Positions 6,495 through 15,781 of a stretch of 64,000 bases of DNA are shown here, one piece after another; within the stretch, counting starts at the first letter, position 1, and each line of letters opens with the position of its first letter. The position numbers were made by a program, and so were the translations under genes. Origin of the DNA: 13-2-20CM-68-14 sp046733295 (GTDB taxonomy: Bacteria > Actinomycetota > Thermoleophilia > Gaiellales > Gaiellaceae); contig JBKPOY010000015.1 of the NCBI GenBank assembly GCA_046733295.1, positions 51,102-115,101 on the forward strand, written 5' to 3'. Under the pieces are notes generated by a model. It searched no databases, had not been told where the DNA came from, and was given only the letters and a program-made list of their open reading frames with translations.

Positions 6495-8378
6495 ATGTTC
6501 GAGCGGAGCTGGACGATCGAGCCGTGCGACCGTGACGCCGTCACGGCGCTCGCGCGCGAGCTCGAGCTGAGCCCCACGACGGCCTCGGTCCTCGTTCGCC
6601 GCGGACTCGGCGACCCTGCACGCGCCCGTGCGTTCCTCGAAGGCGCGCTGCCGGGGCACCCCGCCGAGGCCCTCGGCGACATGACCGCCGCCTGCGAGGC
6701 GATCCGGGCCGCGACCACCGCGGGCAGGCGCATCTGCGTGCACGGGGACTACGACGCGGACGGCATCTGCGCGACCGCCCTGGCCGTGCTCGTCCTGCGC
6801 GAGCTCGGGGCGGAGGTCTCGTGGCACCTGCCGAGCCGGTTCGAAGAGGGCTACGGCGTCCGCGGCGAGACGCTGTCGCGGCTCGCGGCCGACGGCTGCG
6901 GCCTGGTCCTGACCGTCGACTGCGGCGTCACGGCGGTCGATGAGGTCGCCGCAGCGAAACGCATCGGGCTCGAGGTGATCGTCAGCGACCACCACCGGCC
7001 GGGCGAGCTGCTCCCCGATTGCCCGCTGGTCGGCCCCTACCGCGACTCGGTGTACCCATTTCGCGAGCTCTGTGGTACCGGCGTGGTCTACAAGCTCGGC
7101 GAGGCCCTGCTCGGCGCGGAATCGGAGGCGCTGAAGAGGCATCTGGACCTCGTCGCGGTCGCCACGATCGCGGACGTGGTGCCGCTCGTCAACGAGAACC
7201 GCGGGCTGGCGATCGCCGGCCTAAGGGCGCTCGCGCGCACTCAGAAGCCCGGCTTGCGCGAGCTGATGCGGGTCGCACGGGTCGATCCGGCTGCGCTCGA
7301 AACCGGCTCGGTCGCATTCCGGCTGGCGCCGCGTCTGAACGCGGCGGGCCGGCTCGGCCACCCCGAGGCCGCGCTCGAGCTCCTGCTGACCGACGACCCG
7401 GAGCAAGCCCGCAGTGGGGCGGCGCGGCTCGACGAGCTGAACCGCGACCGGCAGACGGTCGAGGAGCGGATCCTGCGCGAGGCGGTCGACGAGATCGAGG
7501 CGTGGCCGGAGGCGCGGCGGCGCAGGCGCGGCTACGTCCTCGCCCACGAGGAGTGGCACGAAGGCGTGATCGGGATCGTCGCGTCGAGGCTCGTCGAGCG
7601 CTACCACCGGCCGGTCGTCCTGATCGCGGGCAACGAGCGCGAATGGAAGGGATCCGGACGGACGAGCGGCAGCTTTGACCTGCACGGCGGTCTGGCCGCA
7701 TGCGCGAGCCATCTCGTCCGCTTCGGCGGGCACCGGGCGGCCGCAGGGCTCTCGATCGAGCCGGAGCGTGTCGAGACGTTCGCGGTCGCGTTCGCCGAAC
7801 ACGCGGACGCGCACTTAACGGACGAGGAGCTCCGGCCGGTCACCGCCGTCGACGCGCTCGTCCATGGCTCGGAGCTGACTCTCGGCCTCTGCGCGGAGCT
7901 CGCCCGCCTCGCCCCGTTCGGGCTCGGCAATCCGGGGGTCACGCTCCTTGTTGCGGGCTGTGAGCTCGCCGAGCTCGCGACGGTGGGAGACGGCAAGCAT
8001 CTCCGCTTCCGGGTCAAGGACGGGGTGCGCGACGCCGGCAGCGCGATCGCGTTCGGCTTCGGCAAGCAGGCCGACCGGTTCCGAGGGGAGCTCCACTACG
8101 ACATCGCCTTCCGCCTGGAGGAGAATCGCTGGAACGGGACGGTCGCGCCCCAGCTCGTCGTGAAAAGCGTCTTCGAGGGTGAGCCGCGCTACCGGGAGCT
8201 GCGCGACTGGCTCGCCGCCCGCTGGCGCGAGGGGCCGGAGGCGTGGCCTCCCGAGGCCGCCGCGGTCTTCGCCGAGCTCGGCCTGGAGGACGATTCCGGC
8301 GCACGACGCCATCTGCTCGAGTCGGAGTCGTTCCGCAGGTTGCTGAGCGAGCCGCCGGGGCTCGCCGAAGCCGCCTGA
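6495..8378 (+). CDS. recJ: Single-stranded-DNA exonuclease RecJ
   Basis: RecJ is a 5'-3' ssDNA exonuclease used in recombination and mismatch repair. The 627-residue DHH phosphoesterase shows motif I HGDYDADG (83-90), DCG (142-144), SDHH (164-167) and the DHHA1/OB part with GFGLGN-like APFGLGNPG. All metal-binding motifs are present and the length is slightly above typical. TAGCTT (6480-6485) lies 9 bases before the ATG, a slightly longer spacing than for other leaderless genes. rel starts 43 bases downstream with its own promoter. Confidence 0.95.
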   Translation: MFERSWTIEPCDRDAVTALARELELSPTTASVLVRRGLGDPARARAFLEGALPGHPAEALGDMTAACEAIRAATTAGRRICVHGDYDADGICATALAVLVLRELGAEVSWHLPSRFEEGYGVRGETLSRLAADGCGLVLTVDCGVTAVDEVAAAKRIGLEVIVSDHHRPGELLPDCPLVGPYRDSVYPFRELCGTGVVYKLGEALLGAESEALKRHLDLVAVATIADVVPLVNENRGLAIAGLRALARTQKPGLRELMRVARVDPAALETGSVAFRLAPRLNAAGRLGHPEAALELLLTDDPEQARSGAARLDELNRDRQTVEERILREAVDEIEAWPEARRRRRGYVLAHEEWHEGVIGIVASRLVERYHRPVVLIAGNEREWKGSGRTSGSFDLHGGLAACASHLVRFGGHRAAAGLSIEPERVETFAVAFAEHADAHLTDEELRPVTAVDALVHGSELTLGLCAELARLAPFGLGNPGVTLLVAGCELAELATVGDGKHLRFRVKDGVRDAGSAIAFGFGKQADRFRGELHYDIAFRLEENRWNGTVAPQLVVKSVFEGEPRYRELRDWLAARWREGPEAWPPEAAAVFAELGLEDDSGARRHLLESESFRRLLSEPPGLAEAA

Positions 8379-8409
8379 GCCGAAAGCAGGTCACCCGGAA
8401 GGGCCGGAG

Positions 8410-8415
8410 TACACT
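8410..8415 (+). promoter_or_regulatory. -10 hexamer TACACT of rel
   Basis: TACACT ends 6 bases before the rel ATG and there is no SD. This implies a leaderless transcript for the stringent-response enzyme. Confidence 0.6.
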
Positions 8416-8421
8416 TTTTGC

Positions 8422-10617
8422 ATGGCGGTCCTGGAAGCCGGCGAGAAGCACAAGGAGCTCCTCGACGAGCTGATCGCGGACGTCGAGGCGTACAACCCCG
8501 ACATCGACCGGGAGCTGCTCGCGCGGGCGTTCCGATTCGCCGCGGCGGCTCATGAAGGCCAGCAGCGGCGCTCCGGCGAGGCCTTCATCCGGCATCCGTG
8601 GGGCGCCGCCAAGATCCTCGCCGATCTCCGCCAGGACGAGAAGACGATCGCTGCAGCACTGCTCCACGACGTCGTCGAGGACACGGACAGGGAGATCGAG
8701 GCCGTGCGGACCGAGTTCGGCGACGAGATCGCCCAGCTCGTCGAGGGTGTCACCAAGCTGACGCGGATCCACTTCCAGAGCCGGGAGCAGGCCGAGGCCG
8801 AGAACTACCGGAAGATGATCGCCGCGATGGTCGGCGACGAACGCGTGATCCTGATCAAGCTCGCCGACCGCCTCCACAACATGCGGACGATCGAGTACCT
8901 GGGGAAGCAGAAACAGCTGCAGAAAGCGCGCGAGACGCTCGAGGTCTATGCACCGTTGGCACACCGGCTCGGAATCCACAAGCTCAAGTGGGAGCTCGAG
9001 GACCTCGCCTTCGAGACGCTGCATCCGCGCAAGTACGAGGAGATCAAGACGATGGTCGCGGAGCGGCGCACCGACCGCGAGGAGCACGTTTCCGAGGCCG
9101 CTCGCACGCTCCAGTACGAGCTCGACAAGGTTGACATCCCGGCGGAGATTTCGGGACGTGCAAAGCACTTCTACTCGATCTACGACAAGATGGCGAAGCG
9201 CGGGCGCGAGTTCAACGAGATTTACGACTTGACGGCGATGCGCGTCATCGTCGAGCGCTCGGCGGACGAAGGAACGCGCGATTGCTACGGCGCGCTCGGC
9301 CTCATCCATTCGCTCTGGAAGCCGATGCCGGGCCGGTTCAAGGACTACATCGCGATGCCCAAGTTCAACGCGTACAGGTCCCTGCACACGACTGTGATCG
9401 GGCCCGAGGGAAGGCCGCTGGAGATCCAGGTGCGCACGCGCGAGATGCACGAGATCGCAGAGCTCGGCGTCGCCGCGCATTGGCTCTACAAGGGCGGCAA
9501 ACGTGACTCGCAGTGGACGGCTTGGGCGAAGCAGTTGATGGAGGCCCAGGCCGACGAGGCCGACCCGCAGGAGTTCATGAAGACGCTGCGCACCGACCTC
9601 TTCGACGAGGAGGTCTACGTCTTCACGCCGCAGGGCGAGGTCAAGTCGCTGCCGGCCGAGTCCACCCCGATCGACTTCGCGTATGCGGTCCACACCGATC
9701 TCGGCCACCGCACCGTCGGCGCGAAGATCAACGGGAGGATCGTGCCGCTGCACTACCGCCTGAAGAGCGGCGACGTGGTCGAGATCCTGACCACCAAGGC
9801 CGGGCGGGGCCCCTCGCGCGACTGGCTCTCGCTCGCCGCATCCTCGCGCGCCCGCAACAAGATCCGTCAGTGGTTCTCGCGCGAGACGCGCGAGGAGACC
9901 GAGCGCAAGGGCCGCAACGCGCTCGAGCAGGCGCTGAAGAAGCAGAACCTGCCGTACAAGAAGCTGGCCGGCTCTGCCGTGCTTGCGCAGGTGATTCGCG
10001 AGACCGGGTTCAAGAAGGCGGAGGACTTCTACGTCGCGCTCGGCTCCGGCAAGGTCCCGACCGGCCAGATCGTCAACAAGGTGCTCAACCGCCTCAAGAC
10101 GGACGAGGTCGCGCAGGAGGAGGCGGTTCCGCTCAAGGCGCCGAAGGGCGGCCGCGCCGTCGCCGGCGACGACCTCGGGATCCGGGTGAAGGGTGTCGAG
10201 GACGTGCTCGTGCGCCTCGCCAAGTGCTGCACGCCGGTGCCCGGCGACGAGATCGTCGGCTACATCTCGCTCGGCAAGGGGATCACGATCCATCGAGAGG
10301 ACTGCTCGAACGTGAAGGCGCTGCGCCGCAACCCGGAGCGCTTCACGCCGGTGGACTGGGACGGCGGCGCCACGCACAGCTTCCGGGTTCAGATTGCCGT
10401 GGATTCGTGGGACCGTCCGCGCCTGCTCGAGGACGTGGCGCGCACGTTCGCCGAGCACGGCGCGAACATCGTCGAATACGGCGGTCACGTCGAGGACCAG
10501 CTGGCGAAGAACTGGTACGTGGCGGAGGTCGGCGACGTCAAGGCACTTCGAGGCCTGCTGGGGGCGCTTCGGAACGTCGACGCGGTTTTCGACGCCTATC
10601 GCGTCACGCCGAGCTAG
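8422..10617 (+). CDS. rel: Bifunctional (p)ppGpp synthetase/hydrolase Rel
   Basis: Rel makes and degrades the alarmone (p)ppGpp. Its 731 residues hold, in order, the HD hydrolase domain (HD at 82-83 in LLHDVVEDT), the synthetase domain (YSIYDKM, then FKDYIAMPKFNAYRSLHTTV), TGS (about 395-455, VYVFTPQGEV), the conserved-cysteine region (LAKCCTPVPGDEI) and a C-terminal ACT domain. Both catalytic halves appear intact, as expected for the single long RelA/SpoT homologue of actinobacteria. It follows recJ but has its own promoter. Confidence 0.97.
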   Translation: MAVLEAGEKHKELLDELIADVEAYNPDIDRELLARAFRFAAAAHEGQQRRSGEAFIRHPWGAAKILADLRQDEKTIAAALLHDVVEDTDREIEAVRTEFGDEIAQLVEGVTKLTRIHFQSREQAEAENYRKMIAAMVGDERVILIKLADRLHNMRTIEYLGKQKQLQKARETLEVYAPLAHRLGIHKLKWELEDLAFETLHPRKYEEIKTMVAERRTDREEHVSEAARTLQYELDKVDIPAEISGRAKHFYSIYDKMAKRGREFNEIYDLTAMRVIVERSADEGTRDCYGALGLIHSLWKPMPGRFKDYIAMPKFNAYRSLHTTVIGPEGRPLEIQVRTREMHEIAELGVAAHWLYKGGKRDSQWTAWAKQLMEAQADEADPQEFMKTLRTDLFDEEVYVFTPQGEVKSLPAESTPIDFAYAVHTDLGHRTVGAKINGRIVPLHYRLKSGDVVEILTTKAGRGPSRDWLSLAASSRARNKIRQWFSRETREETERKGRNALEQALKKQNLPYKKLAGSAVLAQVIRETGFKKAEDFYVALGSGKVPTGQIVNKVLNRLKTDEVAQEEAVPLKAPKGGRAVAGDDLGIRVKGVEDVLVRLAKCCTPVPGDEIVGYISLGKGITIHREDCSNVKALRRNPERFTPVDWDGGATHSFRVQIAVDSWDRPRLLEDVARTFAEHGANIVEYGGHVEDQLAKNWYVAEVGDVKALRGLLGALRNVDAVFDAYRVTPS

Positions 10618-10921
10618 CCCGGCGGCCGTCCCTCGAACGAGGGGCAGGCGCTCGGGCCGGCCCCGCTCGGGCACCCCTGACCCACCACCCAGCCGCGATT
10701 CTATCAACGCAGATATGGCTCATTTGCAGCGGAAATGTGCCGAGAGTGCACCGGATGGCCGAATCCCTCCCACGAGGGATCATCCCCCGAATGTGCGGGG
10801 TAACCCGAACGAGGGATAGCGCGTCTTCCGGATCCGACTACAACGAGTAAAGGGGAGAGGTCAGCGCAAGAGCTGTGGCGCCCGCCCTGCTTCGAGGACA
10901 GTGGAGCGGGCGCCCGGCGCG
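10618..10921. other. Convergent intergenic region with hairpins
   Basis: These 304 bases lie between the 3' ends of rel and the thioesterase gene. A CCCTCG-AA-CGAGGG hairpin (10630-10643) follows rel. A 9-bp stem GGCGCCCGC/GCGGGCGCC (10877-10885 with 10906-10914) sits near the thioesterase end and may terminate that transcript. The middle contains a less GC-rich stretch (about 10695-10745) and repeated GAGGGAT words. I see no convincing gene or known RNA. Confidence 0.5.
10877..10914 (-). terminator. Possible terminator hairpin downstream of the thioesterase gene
   Basis: A 9-bp perfect GC stem with a 20-base loop lies just after the thioesterase stop in its direction of transcription. No T-run follows, so it is weak as an intrinsic terminator. 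Confidence 0.35.
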
Positions 10922-11401
10922 CTACCCGGGCCGGCTCGCCGCAATCTCGCAGTCATCGCCCTCGAACCCGCGGATCCGCTCGCGGTACCAGTCCGGAATC
11001 GGCCGCGCCCGCCGTTCCTCCAGGTCGACGAGAACGAGCGTCTGCTCGGCGGTGACCATGAGCACGTCGTCGTTCGCGCGGTAGGCCGCACACTCGTACG
11101 TCGCGCTCGTGCGCCCGATCCCCCGCAGGCGGATGAAGACCTCGATCAGATCGTCGAAGCGCGCCGGTGCGAAGTACTCGACGGCGGAGGCTCGCATCAC
11201 GAACTGGTCGTCGGTCATCGCCGCGTCCAGCATCTCGAGGTGCCGGTGGTACTCGACACGTGCAACGTCGAAGTACGGCAGGTAGCGCCCGTAGTAGACG
11301 ATGCCCTGGGCGTCGGTGTCCGAGAAGCCGACGCGGGTGAGCGCGGAGTACTTGAACGGTGGCTTGCGGTCCGTGACGCGGCCGAGCTCGATCGCTGTCA
11401 A
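10922..11401 (-). CDS. Acyl-CoA thioesterase, hotdog fold
   Basis: This 159-residue protein is of the 4-hydroxybenzoyl-CoA/YbgC thioesterase type. The signature FSDTDAQGIVYYGRYLPYFDVAR (about 26-48) includes the catalytic Asp of the DxDAxG-like motif, and EYFAPARFDDLIEV forms the dimer strand. It hydrolyses an acyl-CoA whose identity is unknown. The start is a TTG overlapping the stop of the phosphohexomutase gene (TTGA), so translation is coupled. Confidence 0.88.
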   Translation of the reverse strand: MTAIELGRVTDRKPPFKYSALTRVGFSDTDAQGIVYYGRYLPYFDVARVEYHRHLEMLDAAMTDDQFVMRASAVEYFAPARFDDLIEVFIRLRGIGRTSATYECAAYRANDDVLMVTAEQTLVLVDLEERRARPIPDWYRERIRGFEGDDCEIAASRPG

Positions 11402-12744
11402 GAGCGGATCGCCGCCAAGACCTCGTCGCGCTTTTGCTCCATCAGCTCGGGCGTCCGTGCCTCGAGATTGAGCCGCAGGAGCGGCTCGGTGTTCGACGGT
11501 CTCACGTTCATGTGCCAGTCCTTCGCGTCGACCGAGATCCCGTCCAGATGGCTCACGTCGCCCTCGGGGCCGAAGCGGTCCTGCAGCTCTTGCAGCTTGA
11601 CGTCCACGTCCGAGACGGGTGTGTTGAGCTCGCCGGTGATGAAGTAGCGGCGTCGGTAGTCGGCCAGGATCTCCGACAGCTTCCGGCCCCGCTTCGAGAC
11701 CAGCTCCAGCATCAGCAGGAACGGGACGACACCGGAATCCGCCTGCGAGAACTCGCGGAAGTAGTAGTGCCCGGAGACCTCCCCGCCGAACGCGGCCCCT
11801 TCCTCGCGCATCCGGTGCTTGATGAAGGCGTGCCCCACGCGATTAACGAGCGGCACTCCCCCCGCGCTCCGGACCGTCTCGGGCACGGCCCAGCTCGCGC
11901 GCAGGTCGTAGATGATCTTCGCGCCGGGCTCCTTTTCCAGCAGGGACTCCGCGAGCAGGGCGGTGACGAAGTCGCCGGGCACGAACTCGCCCGTGTCGTC
12001 CACGAAGAAGCAGCGATCGGCGTCGCCGTCGAACGCGACGCCGAAGTCCGCCTTCTCCTCGAGCGTCTTGCCGACGATGAACTCGCGGTTCTCGGGCAGA
12101 AGCGGGTTCGGCTCGTGGTTCGGGAAGGTGCCGTCGGGCTCGAAGAAGCAGGTGACCGCGTCGACCGGGAGTCGCTCGAGCACTGGCGGCAGCATCGCGC
12201 CGGCCATCCCGTTGGCGGCGTCGATGACGATGCGAAGGGGCTTGATCGCCGCCGTGTCGACGAACGACAGCACGCATTCGACGTAGGCGGGCCAGATGTC
12301 GTGCTCCTCGACGCGGCCGCGCCTCTCCGTCGCAGTCCTGCCCTTCATCTCGACCGCGCGGTCCCGGATGTCGAGCAGCCCGGACTCGCCGCCCACGGGC
12401 AGCGCGCCACGGCGGACGATCTTCATGCCCGTGTACTCCTTCGGGTTGTGCGAGGCGGTCACCTCGACGCCCCCGTCGAGCTCGAGGTCGCCGACGGCGA
12501 AATAGAGCATCTCGGTCCCGACCAGCCCCAGATCGAGCACGTCGGCGCCGGCGTCGGCGGCGCCGTCGATCAGCGCGGCGGCCATTGCGGGCGCGGAGGT
12601 TCGCATGTCGCGGCCGACGGCGACCCGGCGCGGCTCGAACTGCTCGACGTACGCGCGCCCGATCGCGTAGGCGCCCTCCTCGTCCAGATCCGTGGGGTAG
12701 ATCCCGCGCACGTCGTACGCCTTGAAGACCTTGGTGTCGAGCAC
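11398..12744 (-). CDS. Phosphomannomutase/phosphoglucomutase
   Basis: This alpha-D-phosphohexomutase interconverts hexose 1- and 6-phosphates for glycan precursors. The 448 residues include the phosphoserine loop TASHNP, the magnesium site DGDADR, the sugar-binding GGEVSGH and the phosphate-binding RPSNTEP. It is a typical ManB/AlgC-type length and all four loops are intact. GTG 12744 follows TAGCAT (12757-12752) at 7 bases. A thioesterase gene is coupled downstream. Confidence 0.93.
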   Translation of the reverse strand: MLDTKVFKAYDVRGIYPTDLDEEGAYAIGRAYVEQFEPRRVAVGRDMRTSAPAMAAALIDGAADAGADVLDLGLVGTEMLYFAVGDLELDGGVEVTASHNPKEYTGMKIVRRGALPVGGESGLLDIRDRAVEMKGRTATERRGRVEEHDIWPAYVECVLSFVDTAAIKPLRIVIDAANGMAGAMLPPVLERLPVDAVTCFFEPDGTFPNHEPNPLLPENREFIVGKTLEEKADFGVAFDGDADRCFFVDDTGEFVPGDFVTALLAESLLEKEPGAKIIYDLRASWAVPETVRSAGGVPLVNRVGHAFIKHRMREEGAAFGGEVSGHYYFREFSQADSGVVPFLLMLELVSKRGRKLSEILADYRRRYFITGELNTPVSDVDVKLQELQDRFGPEGDVSHLDGISVDAKDWHMNVRPSNTEPLLRLNLEARTPELMEQKRDEVLAAIRS

Positions 12745-12751
12745 GGCCTAG

Positions 12752-12819
12752 ATGCTAATCGCGCCGGAGAAAACGGGATAAACCGGGACTTCCGGCCGTC
12801 GTCGGTTCGTTTCTACACT
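12752..12819. promoter_or_regulatory. Divergent promoters for phosphohexomutase and cyclase genes
   Basis: TAGCAT (12757-12752, minus) is 7 bases from the mutase GTG. TACACT (12814-12819, plus) is 7 bases from the cyclase GTG at 12827. The intergenic region is 82 bases. Confidence 0.55.
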
Positions 12820-12826
12820 TATGAGC

Positions 12827-15781
12827 GTGGAACGCAAGCTGGCGACCGTTCTCTTCGTCGACCTCGTCGACTCGACCTCGCTCGTCGCGGGGATGGATCC
12901 GGAGGTTGCGCGCCGCCGCGTGACGCAATTCTTCGAGCGGGTCTCGCACTGTGTGACGACGCACGGAGGCATCGTCGAGAAGTTCGCAGGCGACGCCGTT
13001 CTGGCCGCCTTCGGCATTCCGCAGGCGCACGAGGACGATGCCGAGCGGGCGGTTCGCGCCGGCCTGGCGATGCTCGACTCGGTGGGCGAGCTCGGCCTCG
13101 AAGCGCGCATCGGCATCGAGGCCGGCGAGGTCGTCGTCGACGAGAGCGACTCGACGTTTGCGACGGGTGAGGCGGTCACCATCGCAGCGCGCCTGCAGCA
13201 GGTCGCCGGCGTCGGCGAGGTGATGATCGGCCCGCAGGCTTTCCGGCTGACCGAGGGCCGTGTCGTCACCGAGGACGTCGGGCCCATGGATCTGAAGGGC
13301 TTCGGCGAGCGCATCTGGGTGTGGCGTGCCGCAGGCGTCCGCGACGGGGCACCCGCTCAAACCGGGGTCCACGCGCCGCTCGTCGGCCGCGACGCGGAGC
13401 TCGAGCTGCTCGGCAACACGTACGAGCGCGCGGTTCGGGGCCGCCGCGCCCACCTGTTCACGATCTACGGCGATCCGGGTGTCGGAAAGAGCCGGCTTGC
13501 GCGGGAGTTCGTCGAGGGCCTCGAGGGTGCGACGGTGCTGATCGGCCGGTCGCTGCCCTACGGCGAGGGTGTCACCTACTGGCCGCTCGCCGAGATGGTC
13601 AAGTCGGCCGCGGGCATCACCGACGACGACCCCCTCGAGATCGCGGTCGAGAAGCTGCGCGAGTCCTGCGAGAACGAGGCCGTCGCCGACCTGCTCGGGC
13701 TCGCCTCGGGCGTCCTCGAAGCGGTGAAGGGCGAGCGCAGCCAGCAGGAGATCGCCTGGGCCGCGCGAGAGTGGGTCGAGCGGGTTGCACAGGACCAGCC
13801 GCTCGTGCTGGCGTTCGAGGACATCCACTGGGCCGAGGACGCGCTTCTCGACCTGATCGAGCACCTGGCCGAATGGGTTCGCGACGCACCGCTTCTGATC
13901 GTCTCGCTCGCGCGCCCGGAACTGCTCGACGTGCGACCCGGCTGGGGCGGCGGTCGCCTGCGCGCGACGGCAATCGAGCTCGAGCCGCTGGGGCGGGACG
14001 AGAGCGAGCAGCTCGTCGACGCGCTCGCCATCGACGGCGTTCTCGACGAGGAGTCGCGCGAGGCGTTGCTCGAGAAGACCGAAGGGAACCCACTCTTCGT
14101 CGAGGAGACGGTTCGGATGCTCGCGGAGTGCGAGACCGGCCGCCCGCTGGAGGAGTTCGCGCAGCGGATTCCGGACACCCTCCAGGCGTTGATCGCGGCG
14201 CGCATCGACCGCCTGCCGCCGGACGAGAAAACGGTTCTTCAGCGAGCCGCTGTAATCGGGAGGACGTTCTGGGGCGGCGCGATCGCCGAGATGATGCCCG
14301 AGGTCGACGATCTTGCGAAGACGCTGGACACGCTGCTCCTGCGCGAGTTCCTCGTTCCGGAGCCGCGCTCGACCATCTCCGGTGAGACCGCCTATCGCTT
14401 CAAGCACGTGCTCATTCGCGAGGTTGCCTACGGCGGGCTGTCGAAGTCCGGGCGGGCCGATCTCCATGCCCGCTTCGCGGGCTGGCTGCGCGAGCGTGCG
14501 GGCGAGGAGCTGCTGGAGATCCGGGCCTACCACCTCGACCAGGCGGCTGCGCTGATCGCGGAGCTCGACGGGGCGCCGCCCGCCGAGCTCGCGCACGATG
14601 CTGCAGAGGCGCTCGAGGCGGCCGGCCGCCGTGCGCTCGCCCGCGAGGCGAACAGATCGGCGCGGAAGCAGCTGCTCCGGGCCCTCGAGCTCGAGCCGAC
14701 GCTCGAGCGTCGGTATCAAGCGGCTCGTGCAGCCTGGCGGCTCGCCGACATGCCCGTGGTCTCCGAGGAGATGGAGCGCGTCCGCGAGGAGGCCGCCGAG
14801 CAGGGCGACCGCAAGCGCGAGGCGCGAGCGCTCGCCGCGCTGGCGGAGGTCGCCCTCAACCGCGACGCCGATGCGCAGGAGGCCGAGCGGCTCGCGAAGC
14901 TCGCGCTCGAGGTCGCCGACCCGAGCGACCGCGAGCCTCGGTTCGACGCGCTGCACGTCCTCTACACCTCGGCTTGGTGGCGGGGCCATTTGTCCAACGC
15001 CGAGGGCTACGCCCGCGAGCAGCTGACGCTCGCGCGCGAGGCGGAGCGCCAGGACCTCGAAAGCCGCGCGGCCGTCGATCTGGCCGGGGCGTTCAACTCA
15101 CGCCGGGAGTTCGACCAGTCGGGGCCGTTGCTGGAGCGCTCCCTCGCGCTCGCGGAGGAGAGCGGCTCGATCGTCGCGCGCGGTTACGCGCTCGCGGCGC
15201 TCGGAGACCTGGCAATCCACCGCGGCGAGTTTGCGGAGGCGGAGCGGCAGCTCGCTGCCGCGCGGGAGCTGTTCGAGGAGTCGGGCGTCGCCTCGATGCT
15301 CGGCCGGGTTCTCTACCGGCTCGCGGTTGTCGCGTGGTATCAGGACGACCTTGACCGCGCAGAACGGCTCAGCCGCGAGTCGATCCGCACGCTCGCGCCG
15401 CTCGAGGACCGGGGGACACTCTGCGAGTCGCAGCGCCGGCTCGCCGAGGTTCTTCTCGGCAAGGGGAAGATCGACGAGGCCGAGCGCTACGCCACGGCCG
15501 CGCTGGAGACGGTCGGCCCGCACGACATGAGCTCGCGCGCGACGACGCGAACCACGCTCGCCCGCATCCGGATCGCCCAGGGCAGCCACGACGAGGCGGA
15601 GGCCCTCCTTCGCGAGGCGGTCGGGATCTTCGAGGAGACGGAGTACCGGGCGTTCCAGGAGACCGCGTTGCGCGAGCTGCTTCAGCTCCTGCGCGACCGC
15701 GGGCGCGACGACGAGGCCGAGGCCTTCGAGCGCCGCCTCGGCGAGGTGGCCGAGGACGCGAGCACCGCGCGGATCGCTTGA
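12827..15781 (+). CDS. Class III cyclase-domain / AAA ATPase / TPR regulator
   Basis: This 984-residue protein has an N-terminal class III nucleotidyl cyclase domain (about 1-170) with FVDLVDST and FAGDAVLAAFG. A zone of VGRDAELELL then P-loop GDPGVGKSRL (about 215) begins an AAA/STAND ATPase with FEDIHWAED (Walker B-like). A long alpha-helical TPR region (about 590-984) follows. Both metal-binding aspartates of the cyclase motif are present, so activity is possible but unproven; many such proteins act as signal-responsive switches. GTG 12827 gives MERKLATVLF, the usual family start. The 3' end overlaps a convergent gene by 100 bases. Confidence 0.88.
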   Translation: MERKLATVLFVDLVDSTSLVAGMDPEVARRRVTQFFERVSHCVTTHGGIVEKFAGDAVLAAFGIPQAHEDDAERAVRAGLAMLDSVGELGLEARIGIEAGEVVVDESDSTFATGEAVTIAARLQQVAGVGEVMIGPQAFRLTEGRVVTEDVGPMDLKGFGERIWVWRAAGVRDGAPAQTGVHAPLVGRDAELELLGNTYERAVRGRRAHLFTIYGDPGVGKSRLAREFVEGLEGATVLIGRSLPYGEGVTYWPLAEMVKSAAGITDDDPLEIAVEKLRESCENEAVADLLGLASGVLEAVKGERSQQEIAWAAREWVERVAQDQPLVLAFEDIHWAEDALLDLIEHLAEWVRDAPLLIVSLARPELLDVRPGWGGGRLRATAIELEPLGRDESEQLVDALAIDGVLDEESREALLEKTEGNPLFVEETVRMLAECETGRPLEEFAQRIPDTLQALIAARIDRLPPDEKTVLQRAAVIGRTFWGGAIAEMMPEVDDLAKTLDTLLLREFLVPEPRSTISGETAYRFKHVLIREVAYGGLSKSGRADLHARFAGWLRERAGEELLEIRAYHLDQAAALIAELDGAPPAELAHDAAEALEAAGRRALAREANRSARKQLLRALELEPTLERRYQAARAAWRLADMPVVSEEMERVREEAAEQGDRKREARALAALAEVALNRDADAQEAERLAKLALEVADPSDREPRFDALHVLYTSAWWRGHLSNAEGYAREQLTLAREAERQDLESRAAVDLAGAFNSRREFDQSGPLLERSLALAEESGSIVARGYALAALGDLAIHRGEFAEAERQLAAARELFEESGVASMLGRVLYRLAVVAWYQDDLDRAERLSRESIRTLAPLEDRGTLCESQRRLAEVLLGKGKIDEAERYATAALETVGPHDMSSRATTRTTLARIRIAQGSHDEAEALLREAVGIFEETEYRAFQETALRELLQLLRDRGRDDEAEAFERRLGEVAEDASTARIA

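Noticed and set aside
8014..10707. Very long minus-strand frame (about 900 codons) across recJ and rel
   Set aside because: It is the complement of the Rel and RecJ coding frames, with typical shadow composition and no start signal.
10618..10921. Small RNA gene or tRNA in the rel-thioesterase gap
   Set aside because: Hairpins are present, but no T-loop sequence, promoter hexamer or known RNA consensus could be found.
12755..14989. Long minus-strand frame opposite the cyclase-ATPase gene
   Set aside because: Mirror frame of an 984-codon gene; no motifs, no promoter and biased composition.
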